Below, one piece after another: positions 34,165 to 42,322 of a stretch of 64,000 bases of DNA. The position numbers were made by a program, and so were the translations under genes. Within the stretch, counting starts at the first letter, position 1. Every line of letters starts with the position of its first letter. Origin of the DNA: Roseococcus thiosulfatophilus (GTDB taxonomy: Bacteria; Pseudomonadota; Alphaproteobacteria; Acetobacterales; Acetobacteraceae); NCBI RefSeq assembly GCF_017311575.1, contig NZ_JAFFQY010000022.1, positions 186,001 to 250,000 on the forward strand. Reading direction: 5' to 3'. The notes below the pieces were generated by a model, which searched no databases, was not told the origin of the DNA, and was given only the letters and a program-made list of their open reading frames with translations.

Positions 34165-34854
34165 TCAGCGAGCGGCAACGCCCTTCGAGCGCTGGAGACA
34201 AGGTGTCACGCCGATGAAATCCGCGGCCTCGGGGTGGCGGCCGGAAGGGCGCGTGCCATCCTCCAGGCGGACCAGCTGGCAGGTGGACAGCCCCGCCTCC
34301 CGCGCCGCGTCCAGCTCCTCCGCCACATCGGACAGGAAGAGGATGGCGCCCGGCAGGGCCCGCCACGCGCCGGCGATGCGCGCATAGCTCGCGGCCTCGC
34401 GCTTGCCGCCCATGCGGGTGTCGAAGAAGCCCTCGAAGAGGCCTTCCAGGTCGCCCGCCTCGGAATGGCGGAAGAGCAGGCGCTGTGCCTCCTCGCTGCC
34501 GGAGGAATACACGGCCAGCCTGAGGCCCGCCGCCTGCCATTCCTGCAGCGCGGGCGCCACGTCGGGCCAGAGATGCCCGCGCAGCGCGCCCTCGGCATAG
34601 CCCTCGCGCCAGATCAGCCCCTGCAGCGCCTTGAGCGGCGTGACCTTGGCATCCTCCGCCATCCAGGCGCGCAGGGTGCCGAGCTTGTCCTCGCCCGGCA
34701 CGTCGCGAAGGATGGCCGCCACCTCCGCGCGCGCCACGTGGCGGGCGAGGAAGCCTTCCAGCGCCTCGGCCGCATAGGGAAAGAGGCGCTGGTGGACGAA
34801 GGCGATGGCGGTGGTGGTGCCCTCGATATCCGTCAGGATGTGGGTGGGCGGCAT
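34165..34854 (-). CDS. mtnC: Acireductone synthase (enolase-phosphatase), methionine salvage
   Basis: 229 residues, HAD fold. Motif I is ILTDIEGTTT (nucleophile Asp, family-specific EGTT), VYSSGS is motif II, and FLSDVAEELDAAREAG motif IV; DTRMGGKREAASY supplies the Lys. MtnC enolises and dephosphorylates 2,3-diketo-5-methylthiopentyl-1-phosphate to acireductone, the substrate of MtnD encoded next to it. Its ATG immediately follows the mtnD stop with no gap, so the two are co-translated. Confidence 0.93.
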   Translation of the reverse strand: MPPTHILTDIEGTTTAIAFVHQRLFPYAAEALEGFLARHVARAEVAAILRDVPGEDKLGTLRAWMAEDAKVTPLKALQGLIWREGYAEGALRGHLWPDVAPALQEWQAAGLRLAVYSSGSEEAQRLLFRHSEAGDLEGLFEGFFDTRMGGKREAASYARIAGAWRALPGAILFLSDVAEELDAAREAGLSTCQLVRLEDGTRPSGRHPEAADFIGVTPCLQRSKGVAAR

Positions 34855-35394
34855 TCAGCCCACCTGGACGGGAAAGCGCTCCGCCATGTCCGTGCCGGTG
34901 TAGTGAGGGGTCCAGCCGCTGGTTTCGGTGAAGACGCGCAGCACGGTGAAGTCCGGCGCGTCGCCGCTGTCGAACCAGTGCTGGGTGTTGGCCGGCACGC
35001 TGATCAGGTCGCCCCGGGTGCAGTGGGCGTCATAGACGCGGCCATTGATGTGCAGCACGAAATTGCCGGCGCCCTCGTGAAAGAAGCGGACCTCGTCCTC
35101 GGTGTGGATGTGCTCCTTCAGGAACTTGTCCCGGAGCGCGTCCTTCATCGGGTGGTCGGGGGTGAGCTGGATGACATCGGCGGTGCCGGCCTTCGTCTCG
35201 GCCAGGAAGGCGTCGAGATGCGGCTTGTAGGCGGCCAGCACGGCCTCCGCCGGGGCCTTGGGCGGCAGGTCGGCCACCGGCCAGCGCTCGAAGCGCACGC
35301 CGACCTCGCGCAGAGCGGCGGCGATCTCGTCCGGGTTCTCGGTGCGCTGGAGCTCGGCCTTGGTGGCGGCGTCCCAGATGGTGAGGCGGCTCAT
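34855..35394 (-). CDS. mtnD: Acireductone dioxygenase
   Basis: 179 residues, cupin fold. The metal ligands are in HIHTEDEVRFF (two His and the Glu, residues 95-105) and the downstream His in ANTQHWFD. With Fe2+ it converts acireductone to the keto acid precursor of methionine and formate; with Ni2+ it makes an off-pathway product. It lies between mtnB (upstream, 28-base gap) and mtnC. The order mtnB-mtnD-mtnC follows the chemical order of the steps apart from the swap of D and C. Confidence 0.94.
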   Translation of the reverse strand: MSRLTIWDAATKAELQRTENPDEIAAALREVGVRFERWPVADLPPKAPAEAVLAAYKPHLDAFLAETKAGTADVIQLTPDHPMKDALRDKFLKEHIHTEDEVRFFHEGAGNFVLHINGRVYDAHCTRGDLISVPANTQHWFDSGDAPDFTVLRVFTETSGWTPHYTGTDMAERFPVQVG

Positions 35395-35422
35395 GGCGGG
35401 TCACTCCCTTGCAGGGTGGTGG

Positions 35423-36037
35423 TCAGGGCAGGCGCGCGGCTTCCAGCTCGCATTCCAGCATGAATTCCAGGGCTTCCAGGCGCATCAGGGCGCCCGGCAT
35501 GTCCTCGGCCCAGACATATACGCCATGGCCGCGCAGGATGTAGCCCGGCGGCACATCGGGCGTTGCATCCCAGACCCGCTCCACGCGGGCCTGGAGGCGC
35601 GCGATGTCCTGGTCGTTGTCGAGGATGGGCAGGCGGATGCTGGCCTCATGCGTCGGCAGGCCCGGAAAGGCCTTTAGGAGCTCGTAGCCCGCCAGTTCCA
35701 GATGGTGGCCGCCGCGGCGCGACAGCACCGTGGCCGGCACCGAATGGCCATGCAGCGCGGCGCCGACCTTGGGGAAACGGCGATAGATGCCGCAATGCAG
35801 CCCCGTCTCGGCCGAGGGGCGGAGGTTGGAGGCCTCAGGCCGTCCATGCAGATCCACCGCCATCACCCCGTCCTCGGGGATGAAGCCTTTGTGAAAACCC
35901 GAACGGGTGATGGCGATGCGGCCATCCGCCAGGCGCAGCGAGATATTGCCGGCCGTGGCCGGCACCCAGCCGCGCTGATCCAGGCGGCGTCCGGCGGCGC
36001 GGATCGCTTCCACCGCCTCGGCAGGAAGGGGGCTCAT
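35423..36037 (-). CDS. mtnB: Methylthioribulose-1-phosphate dehydratase
   Basis: 204 residues, class II aldolase fold. ATAGNISLRLADGRIAITRSG near residue 28, the Zn-binding HGHSVPATV near 95 and the later ILRGHGVYVWAED match MtnB. It dehydrates 5-methylthioribulose-1-phosphate to the diketo compound used by MtnC. mtnA and the kinase or phosphorylase for earlier steps are not in the window. A stable hairpin lies 11 bases upstream of its start, between it and tatA. Confidence 0.92.
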   Translation of the reverse strand: MSPLPAEAVEAIRAAGRRLDQRGWVPATAGNISLRLADGRIAITRSGFHKGFIPEDGVMAVDLHGRPEASNLRPSAETGLHCGIYRRFPKVGAALHGHSVPATVLSRRGGHHLELAGYELLKAFPGLPTHEASIRLPILDNDQDIARLQARVERVWDATPDVPPGYILRGHGVYVWAEDMPGALMRLEALEFMLECELEAARLP

Positions 36038-36048
36038 CGGGGCGAAGG

Positions 36049-36071
36049 GCGCGCCGGGTTGGCCGGCGCGC
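36049..36071 (-). terminator. Hairpin between tatA and mtnB
   Basis: GCGCGCCGG (36049-36057) and CCGGCGCGC (36063-36071) form a perfect 9-base-pair stem with a 5-base loop. It starts a few bases after the tatA stop and ends 11 bases before the mtnB start. It may end tatA transcripts or attenuate read-through into the mtn genes. No T-run follows. Confidence 0.5.
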
Positions 36072-36077
36072 GTCGCA

Positions 36078-36353
36078 TCAGGCGGCGGGGCGGCCGCCGG
36101 CGGGCTGCTGCGCCTCGGTGTGCGTCGCCGCGGCCGGCTGCGGGCCCGGGATGTTGCCCGTAGGCGCGGCCGGGGGCGCGCTGTCGGCCGTCATGGCGGC
36201 GTCCGCGGGCTTGTCGTCGTCCTTGATATTCTTCTTGAACGACTTGATGCCGGTGGCGAGGTCGCCCATCAGGCCGCTGATCTTGCCGCTGCCGAACAGC
36301 AGCAGGACCACCAGAAGAACAACCACCCAATGCCAGATGCTGAAGGTACCCAT
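36078..36353 (-). CDS. tatA: Twin-arginine translocase subunit TatA
   Basis: 91 residues from ATG 36353; the frame open to 36551 adds unrelated sequence from the leader of the divergent gene. One membrane helix ([20 protein letters not shown]), the Phe-Gly hinge and the amphipathic helix [20 protein letters not shown] are typical, followed by a Pro/Ala-rich tail. TatA forms the pore for folded Tat substrates, of which this window encodes several likely ones (PhoX, DsbA-like protein, lipase-like hydrolase). tatB and tatC are not adjacent; instead mtnB follows. Confidence 0.92.
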   Translation of the reverse strand: MGTFSIWHWVVVLLVVLLLFGSGKISGLMGDLATGIKSFKKNIKDDDKPADAAMTADSAPPAAPTGNIPGPQPAAATHTEAQQPAGGRPAA

Positions 36354-36440
36354 CGTCGCGCCTCGATCCCTATCGGAACTCTGTGGGGCGGAACCTAGTC
36401 CGCGCGCGGCTTGAGCGCAAACACCGGTTCGCCGGTCCAT

Positions 36441-36600
36441 CACGATGTGGGGAGGCAGCGCCCCGGAGGCAATGCCCAGAACCGATCCAGGGACCCATCC
36501 ACATGGAGCGGGCGCAACATCGTGCTTGCAAAACGATCGCGGCTGCGGCATGTATCACCGCGATCCGGGCCCCTCTGGCGGCCGGTGGCTGTCCAAGGGC
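36441..36600 (+). ncRNA. Possible yybP-ykoY (manganese) riboswitch before the TerC gene
   Basis: In the leader of the TerC/Alx gene, CACGATG (36441-36447) pairs with CATCGTG (36518-36524) and encloses GTGGGGAGGCAGC, close to the yybP-ykoY L1 core GGGGAGUAG. A second stem GATCGCGG/CCGCGATC (36535-36542 with 36558-36565) encloses GGCATGTATCA, like the L3 AUGUA core. A GGGCCC...GGGCCC pair follows and could be the expression platform. TerC/Alx genes are classic targets of this Mn2+ sensor. The L1 match is imperfect (GGCAG instead of GUAG), so the call is tentative. Confidence 0.45.
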
Positions 36601-36625
36601 CCTGCCCGGCCAGCCGCCCTCCGCG

Positions 36626-37705
36626 ATGTCGGATCATTCCACCAACATCGTCGCGGCCCCGCATGGCGGGGTCACGCCCGGGGTCCAAATTATGGAAATC
36701 ATCGCCCTCGAATGGCTGGGTAAGCCTGTGTGGATGTGGACGGGCTTCATCGCCATCGTCCTCGCCCTGCTGGCCTTCGACCTCGGCGTCCTCAACCGCG
36801 AGAACAAGGAGATGGGGATCCAGCAGAGCCTGCTGCTCTCCGTCTTCTACATCGGCTTCGCCATCCTCTATGGCGGCGGCATCTGGTGGGCCTATGAGGC
36901 CGGCGTCATCACCACCAGCGACGGCAGCCACGCCGGCATGGCCTATTTCACCGGCTTCTTCATCGAGAAGGCGCTGTCCATCGACAACGTCTTCGTCATC
37001 AGCCTGATCTTCGGCTATTTCGCCATTCCCCGGAAATACCAGTATCGCGCGCTGGTCTGGGGCATCATCGCCGTCATCGTACTGCGCGGGCTGATGATCG
37101 CGGTGGGCGCGGCCCTGGTGCAGAACTATGGCTGGGTGCTGTATTTCTTCGGCGCCTTCCTCATCGCCACCGGCATCAAGATGCTGGTGGTGCCGGAATC
37201 CGACCCCGACGTGTCGAAGAACCCGGTGGTCAAGTTCCTCAACCGGCGCATGCGCGTGACGAAGGAACTGCACGGCCAGAAGTTCTTCGTGCGCGAGGTG
37301 GACGAAAAGACGGGCAAGCTGGTGCGCGCTGCCACGCCGCTCTTCGTGGCGCTCGTGGTCATCAACATTGCGGATCTGATCTTCGCGGTGGACAGCGTGC
37401 CGGCCATCTTCGCCATCACGACCGACACCTTCATCGTCTACACGGCGAACATCATGGCCATCCTGGGCCTGCGGGCGCTCTACTTCGCGCTGGCGGCCAT
37501 GGTGCATCGCTTCGAGTACCTGAAATACGCGCTGGCCATGGTGCTGGTGTTCATCGGGCTCAAGATTTTCTGGAACAGCCTGGTGGGCAAGATGGACCCG
37601 GCCATCTCGCTCGGCGTCACGCTGGCGCTGATCCTGGGCGGCGTCCTCTTCTCGCTGTGGAAGACCCGCGGCGAGCACCGCGAGGAGAAGGTTCAGCCGA
37701 GCTGA
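36626..37705 (+). CDS. TerC/Alx family integral membrane protein
   Basis: 359 residues with about nine membrane helices. The family marks are FDLGVLNRENKEM near residue 52, FFIEKALSIDNVFVISLIF near 112 and ADLIFAVDSVPAIFAIT near 251, each with the conserved acidic residues in a membrane segment. Alx-type members export Mn2+ or protect against alkaline and metal stress. ATG 36626 begins MSDHSTN; ATG 36692 (MEIIALEW) is an alternative that matches shorter family members. The 270-base leader contains riboswitch-like structure and is divergent from tatA. Confidence 0.85.
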   Translation: MSDHSTNIVAAPHGGVTPGVQIMEIIALEWLGKPVWMWTGFIAIVLALLAFDLGVLNRENKEMGIQQSLLLSVFYIGFAILYGGGIWWAYEAGVITTSDGSHAGMAYFTGFFIEKALSIDNVFVISLIFGYFAIPRKYQYRALVWGIIAVIVLRGLMIAVGAALVQNYGWVLYFFGAFLIATGIKMLVVPESDPDVSKNPVVKFLNRRMRVTKELHGQKFFVREVDEKTGKLVRAATPLFVALVVINIADLIFAVDSVPAIFAITTDTFIVYTANIMAILGLRALYFALAAMVHRFEYLKYALAMVLVFIGLKIFWNSLVGKMDPAISLGVTLALILGGVLFSLWKTRGEHREEKVQPS

Positions 37706-37709
37706 ACCG

Positions 37710-40127
37710 TCACGGGCTGGCCGGGTTCTCCGGCCAGTCATGCTTCGGGTAGCGGCCGCGCATGTCCTTGCGGACATCGGCCCAGCCCGAGGCCCAGAAG
37801 CCCGCCAGGTCGGCGGTGATGGCCACGGGCCGCCCGGCGGGCGAGAGCAACGCCACCTGCAGCTTCACGCGGCCCCCCGCCAGTTGCGGCATGTCGCGCA
37901 AACCAAACAGGTGCTGCGCGCGGGCTTCGAGGGTGGGCGTCTCGGCGGTGTAGTCCACCGCCGCACTCCGTCCGTTCGGCAGGGCGATGCGCGCGGGCAG
38001 GGCGGCGTCCAGCTTTCGGCGGAGGTCGCCGGGCAGAAGGGCCTGGTGCAGGTCCACGCCCTTCAATTCCGACAGCTTCGACATACCGGCGCAGTACGGC
38101 GCCAGCCATTCCCGCGCGGTGGCGGCCAGCGCGGCGTCCGACACATCGGGCCAGGGGGTGCCTTCCAGCGCATGCATCCGCGCGATGCGGGCGCGCAACT
38201 GCCGGCCCGATTCGCCCCAGTCCAGGTCGCGGAAGCCGCGTTCCGCCGCCGCGACGGCCAGGGCCTCCGCGATGACGGAGGGGTCCGCACCCGGCAGGGG
38301 CGATTCCTCCAGCACCAGCGGGCCGAACATCAGCCGCTTGCGCGCCAGCACGGCGCCCGCGCGCGCGTCGAAGGAAGCACCCTCCACCGTGCGGAAGCGT
38401 TCGGGGAAGCGGGCCTCCAGCACCGCACGGCTGACGGGCGCAGCCATGCGGATGCGCGCCTCGGTGCCCTTGAGTTCCAGGTCGGCCACCGCCAGCAGGG
38501 TCTGCTTGGCCAGCGGGTCCGCGACCGAAAGCCGCGCCCCCTGCCCCGAGGCCATTCGGAAGGCGCCATCCATGGTGCCGCGCTTCAGCGCGATGCGGTC
38601 CGGAAACCCCGCCGCCAGCAGCGCGCCGGCATCGCCCTCGGGCGGCGTGTTGCCGTGCACGCCCAGGCGGCGCCGGTGCAGGGCGGCGGTGCGGCGGATG
38701 TTGCGCAGCGCGATGCCATCCGCCTCCTCCCGCCCATGACCGTGCAGGGCGTCGAGGCGTAGGGTGATGTCGGCCGGCGGCTCGCGGCCCCGCAAAGGGT
38801 CGCGTTCCTCCAGCAGCGCGGCCAGGTCGGCGGCCAGGGCCGCCTCCCCCTCATCGGCCACGGCGCACATCATGCGCGCCAGGCGCGGATGCGTGCCCAT
38901 GCGGGCCATGCGTTTGCCCGTGGTGGTGATGCGGCCCGCCTCGTCCAGCGCATCCAGGCTGGTCAGCAGGGCGCGGGCGGCGGCCACTTGGCCCTCGGGC
39001 GGCGGGTCGAGGAAGGGCAGGTCGCGCGGGGCCACGCCCCAGGCCGCGCAGTCCAGCACCAGGGAGGACAGTTCCGCCTCCAGGATTTCCGGGCGGTCCT
39101 GCAGGGGCAAGCCCCGATGCAGCGCCTCGCTCCAGAGGCGGATGGCCACGCCCGGCTCGGTGCGGCCGGCGCGGCCGGCGCGCTGCTCGGCGGCGGCGCG
39201 GCTGATCCGCGCGGTGACCAGGCGCGTCAGCCCCGTCGCGCCATCCAGCCGCGGCGTGCGGCGGAAGCCGCCATCCACCACGATCCGCACGCCCGGCACG
39301 GTCAAGGACGTTTCCGCGATGGAGGTGGCCAGCACCACCCGGCGCCTGGGGCCGGGCGTCAGCGCGCGATCCTGCTCGGCGGGCGGGAGTTCGCCATGCA
39401 GCGGCAGCACATCGGCGTCCAGGCCCGAAAGCCGCTCGGCGGTGCGACGGATTTCGCCCCAGCCGGGCAGGAAGGCCAGCACATCGCCCGGCTCGCGCGC
39501 CATGGCGGCGCGGATGGATTGCGCCATGGCCTCGGGCAAATCGCGCGGGTCGGTCAGGTCGCGGCGGTGGTGTTCCACGCGCACAGGGAAGGCGCGGCCG
39601 GCGCTTTCCACCAGCGGGCCGCCCAGCAGCCCGGCGAAGCCCTGGGCATCCAGGGTCGCGGACATGGCCAGCAGCCGCAGCTCCGGCCGCAGCCCGCGCT
39701 GGATATCCAGGCACAGCGCGAGGCCCAGATCAGTGTCCAGATGCCGCTCATGCGCCTCATCGAAGATGACGGCCGCCACGCCCTCCAGCCCCGGGTCCGA
39801 TTGCAGGCGGCGCACCAGCAGGCCTTCCGTCACCACCTCGACACGCGTGGCGGCCGAGGTCGCGCGGTCCAGCCGCGTGGTGATGCCCACGGTCTGCCCC
39901 AGGCTCTCGCCCAGCATTTCCGCCATGCGGCGGGCGGCGGCGCGGGCGGCGACGCGGCGGGGTTCCAGCACCAGGATCTTGCTGCCTTTCGCCCAAGGCT
40001 CCTCGCGCAGCACCAGGGGCACCAGGGTGGTCTTGCCCGCGCCGGGCGGTGCGACCAGCACGGCACTCGACCCCTCGCGCAGCGCCTGGCGCAGGGCGGG
40101 CAGCGCCTCCTCGACGGGAAGCGTCAC
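37710..40127 (-). CDS. hrpB: ATP-dependent helicase HrpB
   Basis: 805 residues, close to the usual HrpB length. Walker A is APPGAGKTT, motif II is DEAHERH, motif III SATLD, motif VI QRAGRAGR, then the HA2-like and HrpB-specific C-terminal domains, with NGRSAAVDYT late in the protein. HrpB is a DEAH-box RNA/DNA helicase of unclear role. The start is GTG 40127, overlapping the stop of the upstream oxidoreductase as GTGA; the frame open to 40343 is a shadow. Its stop faces the terC stop 4 bases away. Confidence 0.9.
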   Translation of the reverse strand: MTLPVEEALPALRQALREGSSAVLVAPPGAGKTTLVPLVLREEPWAKGSKILVLEPRRVAARAAARRMAEMLGESLGQTVGITTRLDRATSAATRVEVVTEGLLVRRLQSDPGLEGVAAVIFDEAHERHLDTDLGLALCLDIQRGLRPELRLLAMSATLDAQGFAGLLGGPLVESAGRAFPVRVEHHRRDLTDPRDLPEAMAQSIRAAMAREPGDVLAFLPGWGEIRRTAERLSGLDADVLPLHGELPPAEQDRALTPGPRRRVVLATSIAETSLTVPGVRIVVDGGFRRTPRLDGATGLTRLVTARISRAAAEQRAGRAGRTEPGVAIRLWSEALHRGLPLQDRPEILEAELSSLVLDCAAWGVAPRDLPFLDPPPEGQVAAARALLTSLDALDEAGRITTTGKRMARMGTHPRLARMMCAVADEGEAALAADLAALLEERDPLRGREPPADITLRLDALHGHGREEADGIALRNIRRTAALHRRRLGVHGNTPPEGDAGALLAAGFPDRIALKRGTMDGAFRMASGQGARLSVADPLAKQTLLAVADLELKGTEARIRMAAPVSRAVLEARFPERFRTVEGASFDARAGAVLARKRLMFGPLVLEESPLPGADPSVIAEALAVAAAERGFRDLDWGESGRQLRARIARMHALEGTPWPDVSDAALAATAREWLAPYCAGMSKLSELKGVDLHQALLPGDLRRKLDAALPARIALPNGRSAAVDYTAETPTLEARAQHLFGLRDMPQLAGGRVKLQVALLSPAGRPVAITADLAGFWASGWADVRKDMRGRYPKHDWPENPASP

Positions 40128-41134
40128 ACCCAGCCTTCCGCGACCGCCTTGCCGATCATGCTGCCGCCCTCCACCAGCGCATGCCCGGCGCGGAGGTTTT
40201 CCGCTGTGATGGGGCCGAGATGGCGCGTCAGCGTGGTCCGCAGCGTGCCGGCATCGAGCAGCGCCGCCGCCTCGGTCAGCAGGCGGTGCTGTTCCACCAT
40301 GTCCGGCGTCTGGAAGAGCGTGCGCGCGAACATCCCTTCCCAATGGAAGCCGGCGGACTTGGCGCGCAGCAGGCTCATGTCCACCGCGCTGCCTTCATCA
40401 ATGGCGCAGATCATGCCCTGCGGCGCCAGCATGGCACAGAGCATGGCCCAGTTCGCCGCCGTGCTGGTGGTGGAGAAGATGCGCGACACGCGCAGCCTCA
40501 GCGCCTTCACCTGCGCCGCCATGTCCTCGCGGTGATCAATGACGTGGTGCGCGCCGAGGTCCAGGCACCAATCCCGCGTCTCGGGGCGCGAGGCGGTGGT
40601 GATGACCGTCATTCCCGTCAGCTTCCGCGCGAGCTGGATGGCGATGGACCCCACGCCCCCGGCCCCGCCCACGATCAGCACCGCCTCGCCCGTCGGCGTG
40701 GGGTCGCGCGCGATGCGGAGCCGGTCGAACAGCCCTTCCCAGGCGGTGATGGTGGTCAGCGGCATGGCGGCGGCCTCAGCGAAGGTGAGGCTTTGGGGCA
40801 TGCGGCCCACCACGCGCTCATCGACCAGCTGAAGCTCGGCATTGCTGCCGGGGCGGTTGATGGCGCCGGCCCAGAACACGGCATCGCCCGGCTGGAACAA
40901 CGCGGCGTCCGGGCCGGCGGCGCGCACCACCCCCGCGCCGTCGAAGCCCAGGATGCGCGCCCCTTTGGGGTCGGCCTTGGCGCGCTGCTTCGCGTCCACC
41001 GGGTTGACCGAGACGGCACGGACCTCGATCAACAGGTCACGGCCCGCGGGCGCCCCCGGGTCGGGCATGTCCATGTCCTGCAAGGCGTCGGTGTCGGTCA
41101 CGGGCAGGCATTTGCTGTACGCGATGGCCTTCAT
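40124..41134 (-). CDS. MDR-type zinc-binding alcohol dehydrogenase family / quinone oxidoreductase
   Basis: 336 residues from ATG 41134. The GroES-like N-domain includes VSVNPVDAKQR and ILGFDGAGVV; the NADPH-binding domain has IVGGAGGVGSIAIQLA near residue 153. It lacks an obvious catalytic Zn Cys, like the zinc-free quinone oxidoreductase branch of this family. It probably reduces quinones or enones with NADPH. It is divergent from the exported MBL-fold gene, with a near-palindromic site in the shared gap, and translationally coupled to hrpB. Confidence 0.85.
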   Translation of the reverse strand: MKAIAYSKCLPVTDTDALQDMDMPDPGAPAGRDLLIEVRAVSVNPVDAKQRAKADPKGARILGFDGAGVVRAAGPDAALFQPGDAVFWAGAINRPGSNAELQLVDERVVGRMPQSLTFAEAAAMPLTTITAWEGLFDRLRIARDPTPTGEAVLIVGGAGGVGSIAIQLARKLTGMTVITTASRPETRDWCLDLGAHHVIDHREDMAAQVKALRLRVSRIFSTTSTAANWAMLCAMLAPQGMICAIDEGSAVDMSLLRAKSAGFHWEGMFARTLFQTPDMVEQHRLLTEAAALLDAGTLRTTLTRHLGPITAENLRAGHALVEGGSMIGKAVAEGWV

Positions 41135-41161
41135 CGGGCGCTTCCCCTGTAACGATTTGTA

Positions 41162-41193
41162 TCCGAGAACATGAACGGGCTGACATGTTCGGA
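41162..41193. promoter_or_regulatory. Inverted repeat in the divergent MDR/MBL promoter region
   Basis: TCCGAGAACATG (41162-41173) faces CATGTTCGGA (41184-41193), an inverted repeat interrupted by one extra base, spaced by about ten bases. It lies in the 102-base gap between the divergent oxidoreductase and MBL-fold genes, 28 bases from the former start. This is a typical place for an operator controlling both; no regulator gene is adjacent. Confidence 0.45.
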
Positions 41194-41236
41194 CCTCCAC
41201 CCTATTCCCCCGCGAGACGAAACGGGAGACGGCCCC

Positions 41237-42247
41237 ATGGACCTGAAACTGCTTTCCTTCGCCCGCCGCGCTGCGCTGTTCGGCGCGGCCGGCCTCGCCA
41301 CCGCCACCGCGACCCCCGCCGCCGCGCAGCAGGCCCAGGCGACCCGCAGCGTGCCCCCGCAGCAGGGCCCCATGCCGCCCCGGTTCCACCGCATGAAGGT
41401 GGGCGATGTGGAGGTGACGACGCTGCTGGACGGCGCCATGCAGGGACAGCCCGATTTCATCCAGCGCTTCTTCCCCGACAGCACGCCCGAGCAGATCGCC
41501 CCCCTGCGCGAACGTGCCTTCCGCAGCGAGACGGGCGGGCTGCACCAGCCGGTCGGCGCCTATCTGCTCAACACCGGGCGCAACCTGGCGCTGATTGATT
41601 GCGGCGGGCATTCCAGCTTCATCCCCACCACCGGCCAGACGCTCGATGCGCTGCGCGCCGCCGGCTACAGCCCGGAGCAGGTGGACACGGTGCTGCTGAC
41701 GCACATCCACCCGGAGCATGCGCTCGGCCTCAGCTATGACGGCACCACGCGCAACTTCCCCAATGCCGAGATCGTCGTCACCCAGGTGGACCACCAGTTC
41801 TGGACCGACCCCGGCATGGAAAGCCGCGTGCCCCAGGGCCAGCGCTTCATCCAAGCCGCGCGCCGCGCCATCGCGCCCTATCCGAACCGCATCCGCACGG
41901 TGGAGATGCGCGCGGGGCTGGAAGTCATCCCGGGCGTCTTCATGGAGCCTGCCCCCGGCCACACCCCCGGCCATGTCAGCTTCCGCCTGACCTCGCAAAA
42001 CCAGACCATGCTGATCTGGGGCGACATCGCGCACCAGATGGTGATCCAGCTTGCCCGGCCGCGCTGGCGCGTGGGCGTGGACGTGGACCCGGATGCGGGG
42101 GTGGAAAGCCGCGTCCGCACGCTCGACATGCTGGCGAGCGAGGGCATCCTGATGGGCGGCGTGCATGTACCCTGGCCCGGCTTCGGCCGCATCATCCGGG
42201 ATGGCGAGGGCTATCTCTACGTGCCGCGCCCCGCGCAGTTCACCTGA
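41237..42247 (+). CDS. Exported metallo-beta-lactamase-fold hydrolase
   Basis: 336 residues with a Tat/Sec-like signal (SFARRAALFGAAGL, cleavage near AAAQQ at residue 31). MBL-fold metal motifs: THIHPEHALGL near residue 155, then APGHTPGHVSF and WGDIAHQM. The usual HxHxDH reads HIHPEH, so the second-site Asp is Glu. Related family members cleave lactones, phosphotriesters or act as quenching enzymes (YitV/AttM-like). The ATG at 41237 has GGGAGA eight bases upstream. Divergent from the MDR oxidoreductase; a GC-rich terminator follows. Confidence 0.8.
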   Translation: MDLKLLSFARRAALFGAAGLATATATPAAAQQAQATRSVPPQQGPMPPRFHRMKVGDVEVTTLLDGAMQGQPDFIQRFFPDSTPEQIAPLRERAFRSETGGLHQPVGAYLLNTGRNLALIDCGGHSSFIPTTGQTLDALRAAGYSPEQVDTVLLTHIHPEHALGLSYDGTTRNFPNAEIVVTQVDHQFWTDPGMESRVPQGQRFIQAARRAIAPYPNRIRTVEMRAGLEVIPGVFMEPAPGHTPGHVSFRLTSQNQTMLIWGDIAHQMVIQLARPRWRVGVDVDPDAGVESRVRTLDMLASEGILMGGVHVPWPGFGRIIRDGEGYLYVPRPAQFT

Positions 42248-42256
42248 ACCCCTGAT

Positions 42257-42283
42257 GCGCGCGCGGATTGACCCCGCGCGCGC
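42257..42283 (+). terminator. GC-rich terminator hairpin after the MBL-fold gene
   Basis: GCGCGCGCGG (42257-42266) pairs perfectly with CCGCGCGCGC (42274-42283) around a 7-base loop, ten bases after the stop codon. It lacks a T-run but would be a strong stop or mRNA end signal before the amidase gene. Confidence 0.55.
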
Positions 42284-42322
42284 GTCTCGGCAACAGGGTG
42301 GTGGAACCCTGGAGAGCCGCGC

